From Nitrosospira sp. (GTDB taxonomy: Bacteria > Pseudomonadota > Gammaproteobacteria > Burkholderiales > Nitrosomonadaceae), in contig JACDGV010000004.1 of NCBI GenBank assembly GCA_013821425.1, positions 62,001-126,000 on the forward strand: a stretch of 64,000 bases of DNA, written 5' to 3'. The first letter of the stretch is position 1; each line of letters opens with the position of its first letter. The translations under genes and the position numbers were made by a program. Of the stretch, positions 18,509 through 26,978 are shown one piece after another. The notes beneath the pieces are model-generated. The model did not search any database and was not told the origin of the DNA. It saw only the letters and a program-made list of their open reading frames with translations.

Positions 18509-19606
18509 ATGAAACGCAGGGATTTTATCAAACTGGCAGGAGTGAGCGGGGCATTATTTCACTTCTCGCCAACAGCGTTCAGCCGAGAAGTGGTGCGGCC
18601 GCAGACGTATACCTATCGCCTGACTTATAAGGTCATTCTTCCGGACGAGGGAAAGAACGCCCGTTTGTGGCTGCCGCTGCCTGATGTCAACGACACCCCC
18701 CATCAATTTTCTCAGGGCAGCGTGTGGAGCGGCAATGCGACCACTGCCCGGTTCGATATCATTCCGGGAACAGCCTCACCCATGTTTTATGCTGAGTGGC
18801 GCGGTACCGGCCCGCGCTCGGTAACGGTGAGCAGTGTCGTCAAGACAACCAACCGGTCCGTCGATCTGCATCAATATTCGGGGCGAAGCACGACCGCCTT
18901 CCCTGCGGATATCAAGCGTTATTTGCAGCCGACGAAGAAGATTCCGCTGGACGGTATCGTGCGCAAGACTGCTCTATCCATCGTCAAGGAGGCGAAAGCC
19001 GAGTTGCCTCTGCAAAAAGCGCAGGCGATTTATGACTGGGTGGTCGATAATTCCTATCGTGATCCAGAGACGCGAGGCTGTGGACGAGGCGATATCAAAT
19101 CCATGCTGGAAACGGGCAATCTGGGCGGAAAATGCGCCGACCTGAACGCTTTGTTTGTAGGACTGGCTCGGGCAGCGGGCGTTCCCACGAGGGATAACTA
19201 CGGAATTCGCATAGATGAGTCAGCGGCGCATAAAACACTTGGCCAATCGGGTGATATCACCACTGCCCAGCACTGCCGCCCTGAATTCTATCTTGCCGGG
19301 CTCGGGTGGGTGCCTGTCGATCCCGCAGACGTGCGGCAACTGGCGCTGGATGAAGAATTGCCGGTTACGCACCCAAGGGTGGTTGAGTTGCGCGAAAAAC
19401 TCTTTGGTTCATGGGAGATGAACTGGGTCGCATACAATCATGGCAGAGACATCACGCTGGCGCGAGATAGCGTTTTGGGCGAACTGCCGTTTTTCATGTA
19501 TCCTCAGGCCGAAGTCGCGGGGCACGAGCGGGACAGCCTTGAGCCAGAAGAGTTTGCTTACAAAATCGTTTCATCGCAATTGGTGGGCACGGGCGTCAAG
19601 TTCTAG
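18509..19606 (+). CDS. Secreted transglutaminase-like (TGc) domain protein
   Basis: A 365-residue protein with a twin-arginine-like signal, MKRRDFIKLAGVSGAL, implying export of the folded protein. The transglutaminase/protease-like core has its cysteine at 209 in GGKCADLNALFVGLARAAG, followed by a histidine/aspartate region (AQHCRPEFYL, then WVPVDPADVR). An N-terminal beta-rich domain (YTYRLTYKVILP, ARLWLPLP) precedes it. Bacterial members are mostly peptidases or cross-linkers of unknown substrate. A ribosome site (caggaaaaaacc) precedes the ATG. It is monocistronic; both neighbours lie on the other strand. Confidence 0.85.
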   Translation: MKRRDFIKLAGVSGALFHFSPTAFSREVVRPQTYTYRLTYKVILPDEGKNARLWLPLPDVNDTPHQFSQGSVWSGNATTARFDIIPGTASPMFYAEWRGTGPRSVTVSSVVKTTNRSVDLHQYSGRSTTAFPADIKRYLQPTKKIPLDGIVRKTALSIVKEAKAELPLQKAQAIYDWVVDNSYRDPETRGCGRGDIKSMLETGNLGGKCADLNALFVGLARAAGVPTRDNYGIRIDESAAHKTLGQSGDITTAQHCRPEFYLAGLGWVPVDPADVRQLALDEELPVTHPRVVELREKLFGSWEMNWVAYNHGRDITLARDSVLGELPFFMYPQAEVAGHERDSLEPEEFAYKIVSSQLVGTGVKF

Positions 19607-19717
19607 AATCTCCCTGAATTATCTTACGGCTTTCCGGAGCAGAGGCAGGAATCTCGGGCCACAACAGTAACACGGTCCGTTTATGGCTTTGGGCGGAACC
19701 ATTCAGGAACTCCCCGC

Positions 19718-20263
19718 TTATTCATTATCGATTTTTCGTTCGCTTTCCCCGGTGCTTGCCGGAATAATCCGCTGCAGTTCCTGGAACAAGGCACGAAAAC
19801 TCTTCGGCGGCTTGTTCGCGAGCTTTTCCTTATGGGCGCTGCGCGCGAGCGCACGCAATCGCTGCACGTCCGCGGCAGGGTAACTCTGCGCAAGTTCGCC
19901 GCAGGCCTCTTCATCCGTTAGCAGGCGTTCCCGCCATCGCTCAAGCAGATGCAACCACGCTGTATGCTGCGAGGCCAGACCATTCCACTGATCCAGCTTC
20001 TGCCTTATTGGGGCTGCGTCAATACCACGCATCAACTTGCCGATGAGTTGCTTCTGCCGGCGAATTGCGCCATGTTTACGCATCCGCTTTGCCTCGAGTA
20101 TCGCGTCTGCGAGGGTTTCCGGTAAACCCAGTTCGTTCAGCCGCTTGAGATCGAGCTGCACCAGCTGCTCCCCAATATCCTGCAACGCATGCATCTGCTG
20201 TTTGCGCCGGGTTTTGCTCGGCGCAGGATCCTCTTCGGAATTGTTCGTCGCGTCGTTTTGCAC
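19718..20263 (-). CDS. darP: Ribosome-associated assembly factor DarP (YjgA, DUF615)
   Basis: A 181-residue charged, largely helical protein. Segments KTRRKQQMHALQDIGEQLVQL, LPETLADAILEAKRMRKHGAIRRQKQLIGKLMR and IDAAPIRQ are diagnostic of the YjgA/DarP family, which associates with late 50S precursors. It is divergent from pmbA, the same neighbourhood as in E. coli and many proteobacteria, which reinforces the call. The gap to pmbA is about 150 bases and presumably holds both promoters. Confidence 0.93.
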   Translation of the reverse strand: MQNDATNNSEEDPAPSKTRRKQQMHALQDIGEQLVQLDLKRLNELGLPETLADAILEAKRMRKHGAIRRQKQLIGKLMRGIDAAPIRQKLDQWNGLASQHTAWLHLLERWRERLLTDEEACGELAQSYPAADVQRLRALARSAHKEKLANKPPKSFRALFQELQRIIPASTGESERKIDNE

Positions 20264-20415
20264 AGCGCTTCCCGGGTTAAGAAACTGTTATCATAGCCTC
20301 ATTTGGCTGGAACATCAGATGAAACCTCTGAATAAGAGCCCGGCGATTGCGGCAGCAACCTGTTCCTTCCCGGAGATCGTCGAAAAACCCAGCGCAACCT
20401 TCGTAAAAGTCGCCC

Positions 20416-21774
20416 ATGAATGAAATCACCAAAGCGTCACCACGTTTTTCCTATCCTTTTTCATCGCTCCAGACAATTGCCCAGGACGTATTGAATCAAG
20501 CCCGGAAGGGGGGCGCCACCGCCTGTGAAACCGATATATCCGACGGTTTCGGGCAGAACGTCACCGTGCGAAAAGGTACGGTGGAAACGATCGAGTACAA
20601 CCGCGACAAAGGACTGGCGGTAACGGTTTATGTTGGGCAGAAGCGGGGCCAGGCAAGCACCTCGGATTTTTCTCCGACGGCAATCAGAGACACGGTTGCG
20701 GCCGCTTTATCCATTGCCGGACATACCGCGGCGGACGAGTGCGCGGGACTGGCGGAGGCCGACTTACTCGCGCGCGAGTTTCCCGATCTCGATCTGTATT
20801 TTCCGTGGGATTTACCTGTGGAGCATGCGATAGAACTTGCGAAAACATGCGAAGCGGCTGCATTTGAGGCCGATATGCGTATCACGAACTCCGAAGGAGC
20901 GAATGTTTCGCTGAACGAATCACAGTTTGTCTATGCAAACAGCTTCGGGTTTATGGGCGGCTATCCCGCTTCGCGCCACAGCATCAGCTGCGCAGTAATT
21001 GCGAGCCATGATGAATCCATGCAGCGCGACTATTGGTATAGCGTAGCGCGAGACGCGGCTGATCTCGAACAGGCCGAGAGCATTGGAAAGAAGGCAGGAA
21101 GCCGCACCGCGGCCCGCCTCGGTGCGAGGAAAGTGGCCACCTGCGAAATACCTGTATTGTTTGAAGCTCCGATTGCGTCGGGTCTCATGGGACATTTTGT
21201 CAGCGCGGTAAGCGGGGGCAGCCTTTACCGGAAATCTTCTTTTCTGCTGGACAGCATCGGCAGGCAGATTTTTCCGCCGCACATCCAGATTCGGGAATTG
21301 CCTCATCTGAAAAAAGGGCTGGCCAGCGGGGCGTTCGATAATGAAGGAGTTGCCACCCGAGAGCGCAAGGTAGTGGAGAATGGCGTGGTACAAGGTTATT
21401 TTCTCAGCATTTATTCAGCGCGCAAGCTTGGGCTGCGCACGACCGCAAATGCCGGCGGCAACCACAATCTGATCCTGGACAATGACGACGGGATGGAATT
21501 CTCCGCGCTGCTGAAAAAAATGGGAAGAGGCGTCCTGGTGACAGAATTGCTAGGCCAGGGGGTGAACCCGGTTACGGGTGACTATTCCCGGGGAGCCGCA
21601 GGATTCTGGATAGAAGGCGGAGAGATCCGCCACGCGGTGGAGGAAATCACCATTGCCGGCAACCTGAAGGATATGCTGCTTGGAATTTCCGCAGTTGGCA
21701 ACGACGGGGTTGCACGTGGTTCCAAAAAGTGCGGATCTCTCCTGATAGACCGGATGGTGGTCGCGGGCGGCTAA
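20416..21774 (+). CDS. pmbA: Metalloprotease-related protein PmbA/TldE
   Basis: A 452-residue subunit of the TldD/TldE protease, which trims unstructured peptides, including microcin precursors and CcdA. TldE is the non-catalytic partner. Recognisable segments are GFGQNVTVRKGTVETIEYNRDK near the N-terminus, VLFEAPIASGLMGHF in the middle and GVNPVTGDYSRGAAGFWIEGGE near the C-terminus. The HExxxH motif of TldD is absent, as expected for TldE. No tldD is visible in this window. It lies opposite darP in the conserved divergent arrangement. Confidence 0.95.
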   Translation: MNEITKASPRFSYPFSSLQTIAQDVLNQARKGGATACETDISDGFGQNVTVRKGTVETIEYNRDKGLAVTVYVGQKRGQASTSDFSPTAIRDTVAAALSIAGHTAADECAGLAEADLLAREFPDLDLYFPWDLPVEHAIELAKTCEAAAFEADMRITNSEGANVSLNESQFVYANSFGFMGGYPASRHSISCAVIASHDESMQRDYWYSVARDAADLEQAESIGKKAGSRTAARLGARKVATCEIPVLFEAPIASGLMGHFVSAVSGGSLYRKSSFLLDSIGRQIFPPHIQIRELPHLKKGLASGAFDNEGVATRERKVVENGVVQGYFLSIYSARKLGLRTTANAGGNHNLILDNDDGMEFSALLKKMGRGVLVTELLGQGVNPVTGDYSRGAAGFWIEGGEIRHAVEEITIAGNLKDMLLGISAVGNDGVARGSKKCGSLLIDRMVVAGG

Positions 21775-21914
21775 GGAAGCCCTAAGAGGCAGGTATAAAG
21801 CGCGACTTTACTTTCCCCGCCTTATTGTGACGGGCGCCCGGTGACACGTTTCGTTATTGCTTATTGCGTCTGTTTGCGCCGGTCCAGCGCTTTTCCTCAC
21901 CGCCGGCATGCACA

Positions 21915-22955
21915 ATGAACCTACATTTGCTCGTTCCCGCGCTCTTCTGGCCTGACACAGCCCTTCCTGAGGTTTACCGCGATTTGCCCCTGCCCGGGCT
22001 GGAGAACATGCTGGCGAGAAATTCCCGCGCCGATGACGATACCAAAGGAATCGAAGCCTGGCTTTGCAGCGCTTTTAACGTGGCAAAGCAGCTGGATTGG
22101 CCGGTTGCCCCGATTACTCTCAAAACCGATGGCGCGGAGCATATGCAGGCGGAAGACAGCTACTGGATCCGCGCCGATCCCGTGCATTTACGCATTGATC
22201 GCAACCAGATCGTGCTGGCTGACAGCCGCGTCTTTCCCATCTCGTCACATGAAGCCGGCGAGCTCACCAGTTTGCTCAACAGACATTTTGCCGGGGAAAA
22301 CCCGGATCTGGCATTTCTTCCACTGCAGCCTGATCGCTGGTATCTGCGCGTAGCGAAAATGCCTCCGGCACAGACACATCCAATCAGTGAAGTTGCCAAT
22401 CGCGGCATCAACGAACTATTGCCATTCGGGCCGAATAATACCATTTGGCGCGGTCTCTTTAATGACGTTCAAATGCTGCTGCATGAGCACCCGCTAAACC
22501 AATTGCGGGAGGCGCGCGGGACGCCCGCCATCAACGCCACCTGGTTCTGGGGGGGAGGGATCCTGCCGGAATCTCTTGTATCCCCTTATACGCATGTATG
22601 GAGCAATGAGGTTCTCGCCAGATCGCTTGCGCTGGCATGCGGGAGGAATCAGGCGCCACTTCCCCCAAGTGCAAAGGCATGGCGGCAAGCGGCCGCATCG
22701 GGCAACCACCTGATCGTACTTTCCACCCTGCACGGCAAAGCGCAGTACGAGGATGCGTATAACTGGCGAGAGAGCTTAAAGGAGCTGGAACAGAGCTGGT
22801 TTGGGCCTTTGGGCGTCATGCTAAGACAGGGAGAATTGGATCAGGTGACCCTCACCGCACTGGACACAACACAAAGCAAAAGTTTTACTGTGAGACGCGG
22901 GGACTGGAAAAAATTCTGGCGCAGGCGAAAACCCCTGTCGACCTATGCGGGTTGA
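21915..22955 (+). CDS. RpfE-type conserved protein of unknown function
   Basis: A 346-residue protein from ATG 21915, where the conserved N-terminus MNLHLLVPALFWPD begins; the frame is open from 21864. It resembles beta/gammaproteobacterial proteins annotated as RpfE-type regulatory or phosphoglycerate-mutase-like proteins (recalled, not checked). Visible features include RWYLRVAKMPP, NELLPFGPNNTIWRGLFNDVQMLLHEHP and INATWFWGGG. There is no signal peptide or membrane helix. Biochemical function is not established in the homologues I know of. It stands alone between pmbA and a long non-coding stretch. Confidence 0.6.
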   Translation: MNLHLLVPALFWPDTALPEVYRDLPLPGLENMLARNSRADDDTKGIEAWLCSAFNVAKQLDWPVAPITLKTDGAEHMQAEDSYWIRADPVHLRIDRNQIVLADSRVFPISSHEAGELTSLLNRHFAGENPDLAFLPLQPDRWYLRVAKMPPAQTHPISEVANRGINELLPFGPNNTIWRGLFNDVQMLLHEHPLNQLREARGTPAINATWFWGGGILPESLVSPYTHVWSNEVLARSLALACGRNQAPLPPSAKAWRQAAASGNHLIVLSTLHGKAQYEDAYNWRESLKELEQSWFGPLGVMLRQGELDQVTLTALDTTQSKSFTVRRGDWKKFWRRRKPLSTYAG

Positions 22956-23320
22956 GCAGTTCGTATCGAAAAGCCCGGAATCAACACAGCTGTTGAGGTG
23001 AAGATTGGCGAGGTGAAAATCCATGGCATCACTTATGATAACCCTGTTTCCCCCAAAGGAAGCCCTGAAGGCGCGGCGATAGACGCGTCTTCTGACTTTA
23101 TTAGCGATAGACAAAGCCAGTGTCCATATCGGAAATGTCATACTCCGGAAAGTCGAATCTCTGTATTATGTGAGTAATGAATGAACCTCCATGATTATAA
23201 GAATAGCCGGGGGAAATTCATGCACTATTGAGCCTCATAAGATGCGTTGCCGGCCACTGCCGGCGAACTACGGGCGGGCGGTCTTTGCCGTAAAGCGAAC
23301 ATTTCGCAGGGGGATAGAAA
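22956..23320. other. Non-coding stretch upstream of the luxR-family gene
   Basis: About 365 bases with no convincing gene. It contains a copy of a short dispersed sequence (aaggaagccctga at 23056-23068) that also occurs near 21772 and 45411. Close to the following gene there is a GC-rich run with two GCCGGC hexamers. A classical 20-base lux-box dyad was looked for and not seen. Confidence 0.4.
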
Positions 23321-24055
23321 GTGGCTGATACGATTTTTTTTGAATCGTTGCTGAATTGCACCTCGGTGGAGGAACTGCATACCAATGCCTCAGCCATTAC
23401 CCGCGAGATGGGATTTGAGAATTTTCTGTATGGGGTACAGGTAAACACCTCGCTCACGCGTCCTTACCGGTTCATCCTGAGTTGTTATCCAGAGGCATGG
23501 CGCAAACATTATGATGATGAAGGTTATGCAAGTATCGATCCGACCGTGTTGCACTGCGCGAGGACGTCTATTCCCATCATCTGGAAAAATGAAGTCTTCA
23601 AGGGACGCAAGGAAGCCCGGGTAAGAAGCGAAGCCAAGGATTGCGGCCTGGTAAGCGGGGCCAGTTTCTCTGTCCATGGCGGGCGCGGCGAAGCGGCCAT
23701 GTTGAGCCTCGCCACCTCAAGGGAATCTCGCGAAGCACAGGATGATATTTTGGCAATGATGAGCCAGGCCCAATTATTAACCTGCTATCTCCATGAGGCA
23801 GTGCAGCGTGTCGTACTCAGCAAGGGGCCGCTCCCCCTGAAAAAAATCAATCTGACTGAACGGGAAAAAGAATGTTTGTTGTGGGCAGCCGAGGGGAAAA
23901 CCGGCTGGGAAATAGCAAATATAGTCAGTATCTCCGAGCGCACCGTAACGTTTCACCTTCAGAACGCGTCGCAGAAACTAGGCGTGGTCAACCGCCGGCA
24001 GGCTATTTCCCGCGCCCTCTCCATGGGGCTTATCGAACCGTGCAATATCAGGTAA
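23321..24055 (+). CDS. LuxR-family quorum-sensing type regulator, without an adjacent luxI
   Basis: A 244-residue transcription factor starting at GTG with a strong ribosome site (gcaggggg). The N-terminal domain (about 10-165) is an autoinducer-binding domain: W60, Y64, D73, P74, W88 and G113 match the six positions invariant in acyl-homoserine-lactone receptors such as TraR. Residues 178-235 are a LuxR helix-turn-helix (LTEREKECLLWAAEGKTGWEIA, SERTVTFHLQNASQKLGV). No LuxI synthase gene is adjacent; the downstream gene is the convergent xthA. It may be a solo receptor or may work with a synthase elsewhere in the genome. Confidence 0.92.
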   Translation: MADTIFFESLLNCTSVEELHTNASAITREMGFENFLYGVQVNTSLTRPYRFILSCYPEAWRKHYDDEGYASIDPTVLHCARTSIPIIWKNEVFKGRKEARVRSEAKDCGLVSGASFSVHGGRGEAAMLSLATSRESREAQDDILAMMSQAQLLTCYLHEAVQRVVLSKGPLPLKKINLTEREKECLLWAAEGKTGWEIANIVSISERTVTFHLQNASQKLGVVNRRQAISRALSMGLIEPCNIR

Positions 24056-24091
24056 GCACTGCAACACCGCGGCCGCCATGGACTACTTGCT

Positions 24092-24919
24092 TTAATCACG
24101 CGGCTTTGTGATTAAAGGAATCTCTGAAGAGCCATGTGGAGGGCTTGTTCCTGCGTTTTGTAGCTCCACCACTACCGGAGCATGATCGGAAGGCCGGTCG
24201 AGTTTGCGCGTTGCCTTGTCTATGACGCAACTCGTACATTCTTTCGCAAGCTGGCTACTCAGCAAAATGTGATCTATCCGCAAACCCAGGTTACGTCGGA
24301 AGGCCATCATGCGGTAATCCCACCACGTATACGATTTCTCCGGTTGTTCAAACAAACGGAAGCTGTCCACAAGACCCAGTTCAAGTATTTCGCGAAACGC
24401 CTCTCGCTCGGGCAGGCTGAACAAGACCTGCCCTTCCCATAATTTTGCATCATGTACATCACGCTCTTCCGGCGCGATGTTGAAATCACCGAGCAGGACC
24501 AGTTTCTGGTGCTTGCCTAGCATATCGCATACCCATTCCCTGAGCGCGGCTAGCCATTTCAATTTGTATTGATATTTCCCGGATGTTACATGCTCGCCAT
24601 TGGGCACATAGATGCAAACTACCCGAAGGTCGCCATATATTGCACCCACCACGCGTTTTTGGGGGTCGTCCAGCCCCGGTATGCCGCTAATGATTTCACA
24701 TCCCGGTTGCTTGCTCAGCAGCGCCACGCCATTATAGGTTTTTTGACCGCAACAAATCGTTTGGTATCCAGCTGCTGCAATTTCGCTCAGAGGAAAATTT
24801 TCATCCTGCAGCTTTGTTTCCTGCAGGCACAAGACATCCGGCTGATTCGCCGCTAGCCAGTCCAGAACCTGGGGGAGCCGGACTTTAAGAGAATTTACAT
24901 TCCAGGTGGCGATTTTCAT
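24092..24919 (-). CDS. xthA: Exodeoxyribonuclease III
   Basis: A 275-residue AP endonuclease / 3'-5' exonuclease of base-excision repair. The N-terminus MKIATWNVNSLKVRL, the metal ligand region CLQETKLQDENFP, GDFNIAPEERDVHD, and the C-terminal RIDHILLS and DRPSDHAPVVVEL segments are all canonical. Length is close to the E. coli enzyme (268). It is convergent with the LuxR gene, 36 bases apart. The upstream region is a 358-base gap shared with folE. Confidence 0.95.
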   Translation of the reverse strand: MKIATWNVNSLKVRLPQVLDWLAANQPDVLCLQETKLQDENFPLSEIAAAGYQTICCGQKTYNGVALLSKQPGCEIISGIPGLDDPQKRVVGAIYGDLRVVCIYVPNGEHVTSGKYQYKLKWLAALREWVCDMLGKHQKLVLLGDFNIAPEERDVHDAKLWEGQVLFSLPEREAFREILELGLVDSFRLFEQPEKSYTWWDYRMMAFRRNLGLRIDHILLSSQLAKECTSCVIDKATRKLDRPSDHAPVVVELQNAGTSPPHGSSEIPLITKPRD

Positions 24920-25277
24920 GCGACGATTTCGTCAAAAATAGCTTATGCTGCCCGCAGTATATCCGGCAGCGCCCATACTGAACAGGTGAAAATCGTTCTG
25001 GCAGATCAACTACAAGCCTCGTCGGAGGACCCGCGATGGTGACGACACCGGAGCCGCTCCGGCATGATTTATTCCCGGGTTTCCCGATCATGTTATGCTA
25101 TTATTGGCTGGGTGAGGTCGCGGCACACACCCTGAATCCGACGATGCGATTTTATCGCCAATACTTCCGGCGACTCGCTTGCAGGGGGCTATCCAAATAT
25201 TCCCGGAGCCTCGAGGGGACTGATAAGCTGACGATTCATCTTGCTGCCTCCCCCTCGATCAGACGACATAATAGCTC
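24920..25277. other. Divergent intergenic region between xthA and folE
   Basis: About 358 bases separating the divergent xthA and folE genes. Open frames here (for example 25036-25281) have no recognisable sequence. The region should contain the promoters of both genes; AT-rich stretches near 25092-25105 could be -10 elements, but I cannot fix a convincing -35/-10 pair. Confidence 0.4.
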
Positions 25278-25847
25278 ATGACTAAATTAGACGATTCGGA
25301 GTTTGGCGTAGCTGACTGGCAGCGATTATTGCGTTCGATCGGGGAAAATCCCTCCCGGCAAGGCCTGCAGGAAACGCCAGGGCGCGTTGCGCGTGCCTGG
25401 GCTCACTGGACACGCGGTTACCAGCAAGACCCGGCAGCCATCCTGAAGACATTCGCTGACGGGGGCGAAAGCTACGATGAACTCATCGTGGTTAGGCAAA
25501 TACCTGTGTACTCGCATTGCGAACATCATCTTGCCCCTTTCTTTGGTCATGCAACCGTCGGTTACCTTCCCAGCGGGCACATTGTCGGGCTTTCGAAACT
25601 AACCCGCCTGGTCAACTGCTTTGCTGCGCGTCTACAGGTGCAGGAACGCCTGACACAACAAATTGCGCAGTCTCTGCTTGAGCATCTGCGACCCAAGGCT
25701 GTCGGCGTGATCATCCGCTGCCGCCATATGTGCATGGAGTCCCGAGGGATTGCCGTGGCCGGTGAGGAAACGGTAACTTCCGCAATGATGGGCGATCTTA
25801 AAACGAATGGCATTCAGCGAGCGGAGTTCCTGGCACTGGCAGAATAG
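25278..25847 (+). CDS. folE: GTP cyclohydrolase I
   Basis: Converts GTP to 7,8-dihydroneopterin triphosphate, the first step of tetrahydrofolate (and queuosine) precursor synthesis. It is 189 residues, within the range for the bacterial type. Zinc and active-site residues are visible in VYSHCEHHLAPFFG and CRHMCMESRG, with GYLPSGHIVGLSKLTRLV between them. The start codon follows an AT-rich leader without a strong ribosome site. Monocistronic as far as can be seen. The queA and tgt genes further on use the same pathway's product line for tRNA queuosine. Confidence 0.96.
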   Translation: MTKLDDSEFGVADWQRLLRSIGENPSRQGLQETPGRVARAWAHWTRGYQQDPAAILKTFADGGESYDELIVVRQIPVYSHCEHHLAPFFGHATVGYLPSGHIVGLSKLTRLVNCFAARLQVQERLTQQIAQSLLEHLRPKAVGVIIRCRHMCMESRGIAVAGEETVTSAMMGDLKTNGIQRAEFLALAE

Positions 25848-26042
25848 TCTTCCAGGACAGAATAATAGCGTCAATCTCTGGCTCGGCTTTCATTACGAGT
25901 CAATACCATATACAACAAACAATCCGCACCGCAGGCGTATTTTTCCCTGCGGTGCCCGCAATCGTTGTGCAGCAATTGCATGAAGTCTTGGAATGATCGT
26001 GCAGTCCCCGGAACTACCGCACTCAACCGGAGCCCCTGGCTT

Positions 26043-26936
26043 ATGACCTCAGCTAAATATCTTTCCATTTTTTCTCCCGCAACAAAACGGGAAAGAAGAG
26101 AAAACTTTGAAAATTACTGGGAATTTACTCAGCAGCACGGAGGCGAACTTTTTGAAGAGGACAAAGACCTGGCCAAAAAACGTGCGAGGCTTCAGCATTT
26201 TCAACTCCATCCAGTGAAATTGCGCCGACCGCTCGCCGATCCGGAAGCCTTTTATCGTAACTACATCGAGATGCAGGATGATCCCAGGTCCCTGGATCGC
26301 ATGACCTTGATGTTGACATGCATCTACAAGTTTGCCAGGCATGAGTGGGTAGGGATAAAGGGCGCATGGGATGCGGTTCCCGACATGGCCCACTCGCATA
26401 CGGTGGAAGATAAAATCAGCCGTGTCCACCTTGCCGAGGAATTTTGTCACGTGCGTCTGTTCAATGAGATTTTATTTACATGTGGGCTGGATAAGGTTGA
26501 GTGGGTGCCTCTAGGGCCGGTCAAGGAAAAAATTTACGAGCAGTTCCCCAAATTCCCGGGGTTTTTAATAAATTCTCCGGCTTTTATTACCGAACTGATG
26601 GGAGTGACTTTTTATTGTCACTTATACAGACTGTTTGATGAAATATTGGCCGAAGAACCGGAAGTGCGCGATCGTTTGAAGGAACTGCTGGATGAAATCA
26701 CCATTGATGAAGTGGCTCACGTCGGGCAACGGCGAAACTTCATCGGTCCTGTAGGAATGAAAATTTCCAAAGTGATGGTAAGACCTTTATATACCCTGTT
26801 TTTCAACGATATTCCTGAGATTAAGCTCTTGCTTGATGTTAACCAGATGATCAAGTATGGCGTCGCGTTTGATTTTAATGAGCTGCCTCCTCATATGATT
26901 GAACGCAGCTGGATTCCATCGTACTGCAAGGCCTGA
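26043..26936 (+). CDS. Uncharacterised ferritin-like di-iron protein
   Basis: About 297 residues from the ATG at 26043 (MTSAKYLSIFSP); the frame is open from 25965. I do not recognise a named family, but the helices carry what looks like a full di-iron ligand set. E101 (RHEW) is followed by E132/E133 and H136 in AEEFCHVRL, then E184 (ITELMG), then D222/E223 and H226 in IDEVAHVGQ. The spacing (about 31, 50 and 39 residues) matches four-helix-bundle di-iron oxygenases and related ferritin-like proteins. No signal peptide is seen. It sits alone between folE and recN. The reaction and substrate are unknown. Confidence 0.6.
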   Translation: MTSAKYLSIFSPATKRERRENFENYWEFTQQHGGELFEEDKDLAKKRARLQHFQLHPVKLRRPLADPEAFYRNYIEMQDDPRSLDRMTLMLTCIYKFARHEWVGIKGAWDAVPDMAHSHTVEDKISRVHLAEEFCHVRLFNEILFTCGLDKVEWVPLGPVKEKIYEQFPKFPGFLINSPAFITELMGVTFYCHLYRLFDEILAEEPEVRDRLKELLDEITIDEVAHVGQRRNFIGPVGMKISKVMVRPLYTLFFNDIPEIKLLLDVNQMIKYGVAFDFNELPPHMIERSWIPSYCKA

Positions 26937-26978
26937 AAATAACCGACGCGTTGCAGCACCTCCGTGCCCTGCGCGGCT

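Noticed and set aside
20319-20423. Short frame directly upstream of pmbA
   Set aside because: About 34 codons overlapping the pmbA start in another frame; no sequence features supporting a leader peptide.
23160-23320. Possible lux box upstream of the luxR-type gene
   Set aside because: Only GC-rich GCCGGC hexamers are present; no 18-20-base dyad like known lux boxes.
25036-25281. 81-codon open frame between xthA and folE
   Set aside because: Overlaps the folE start, lacks recognisable sequence and lies in the probable promoter region.
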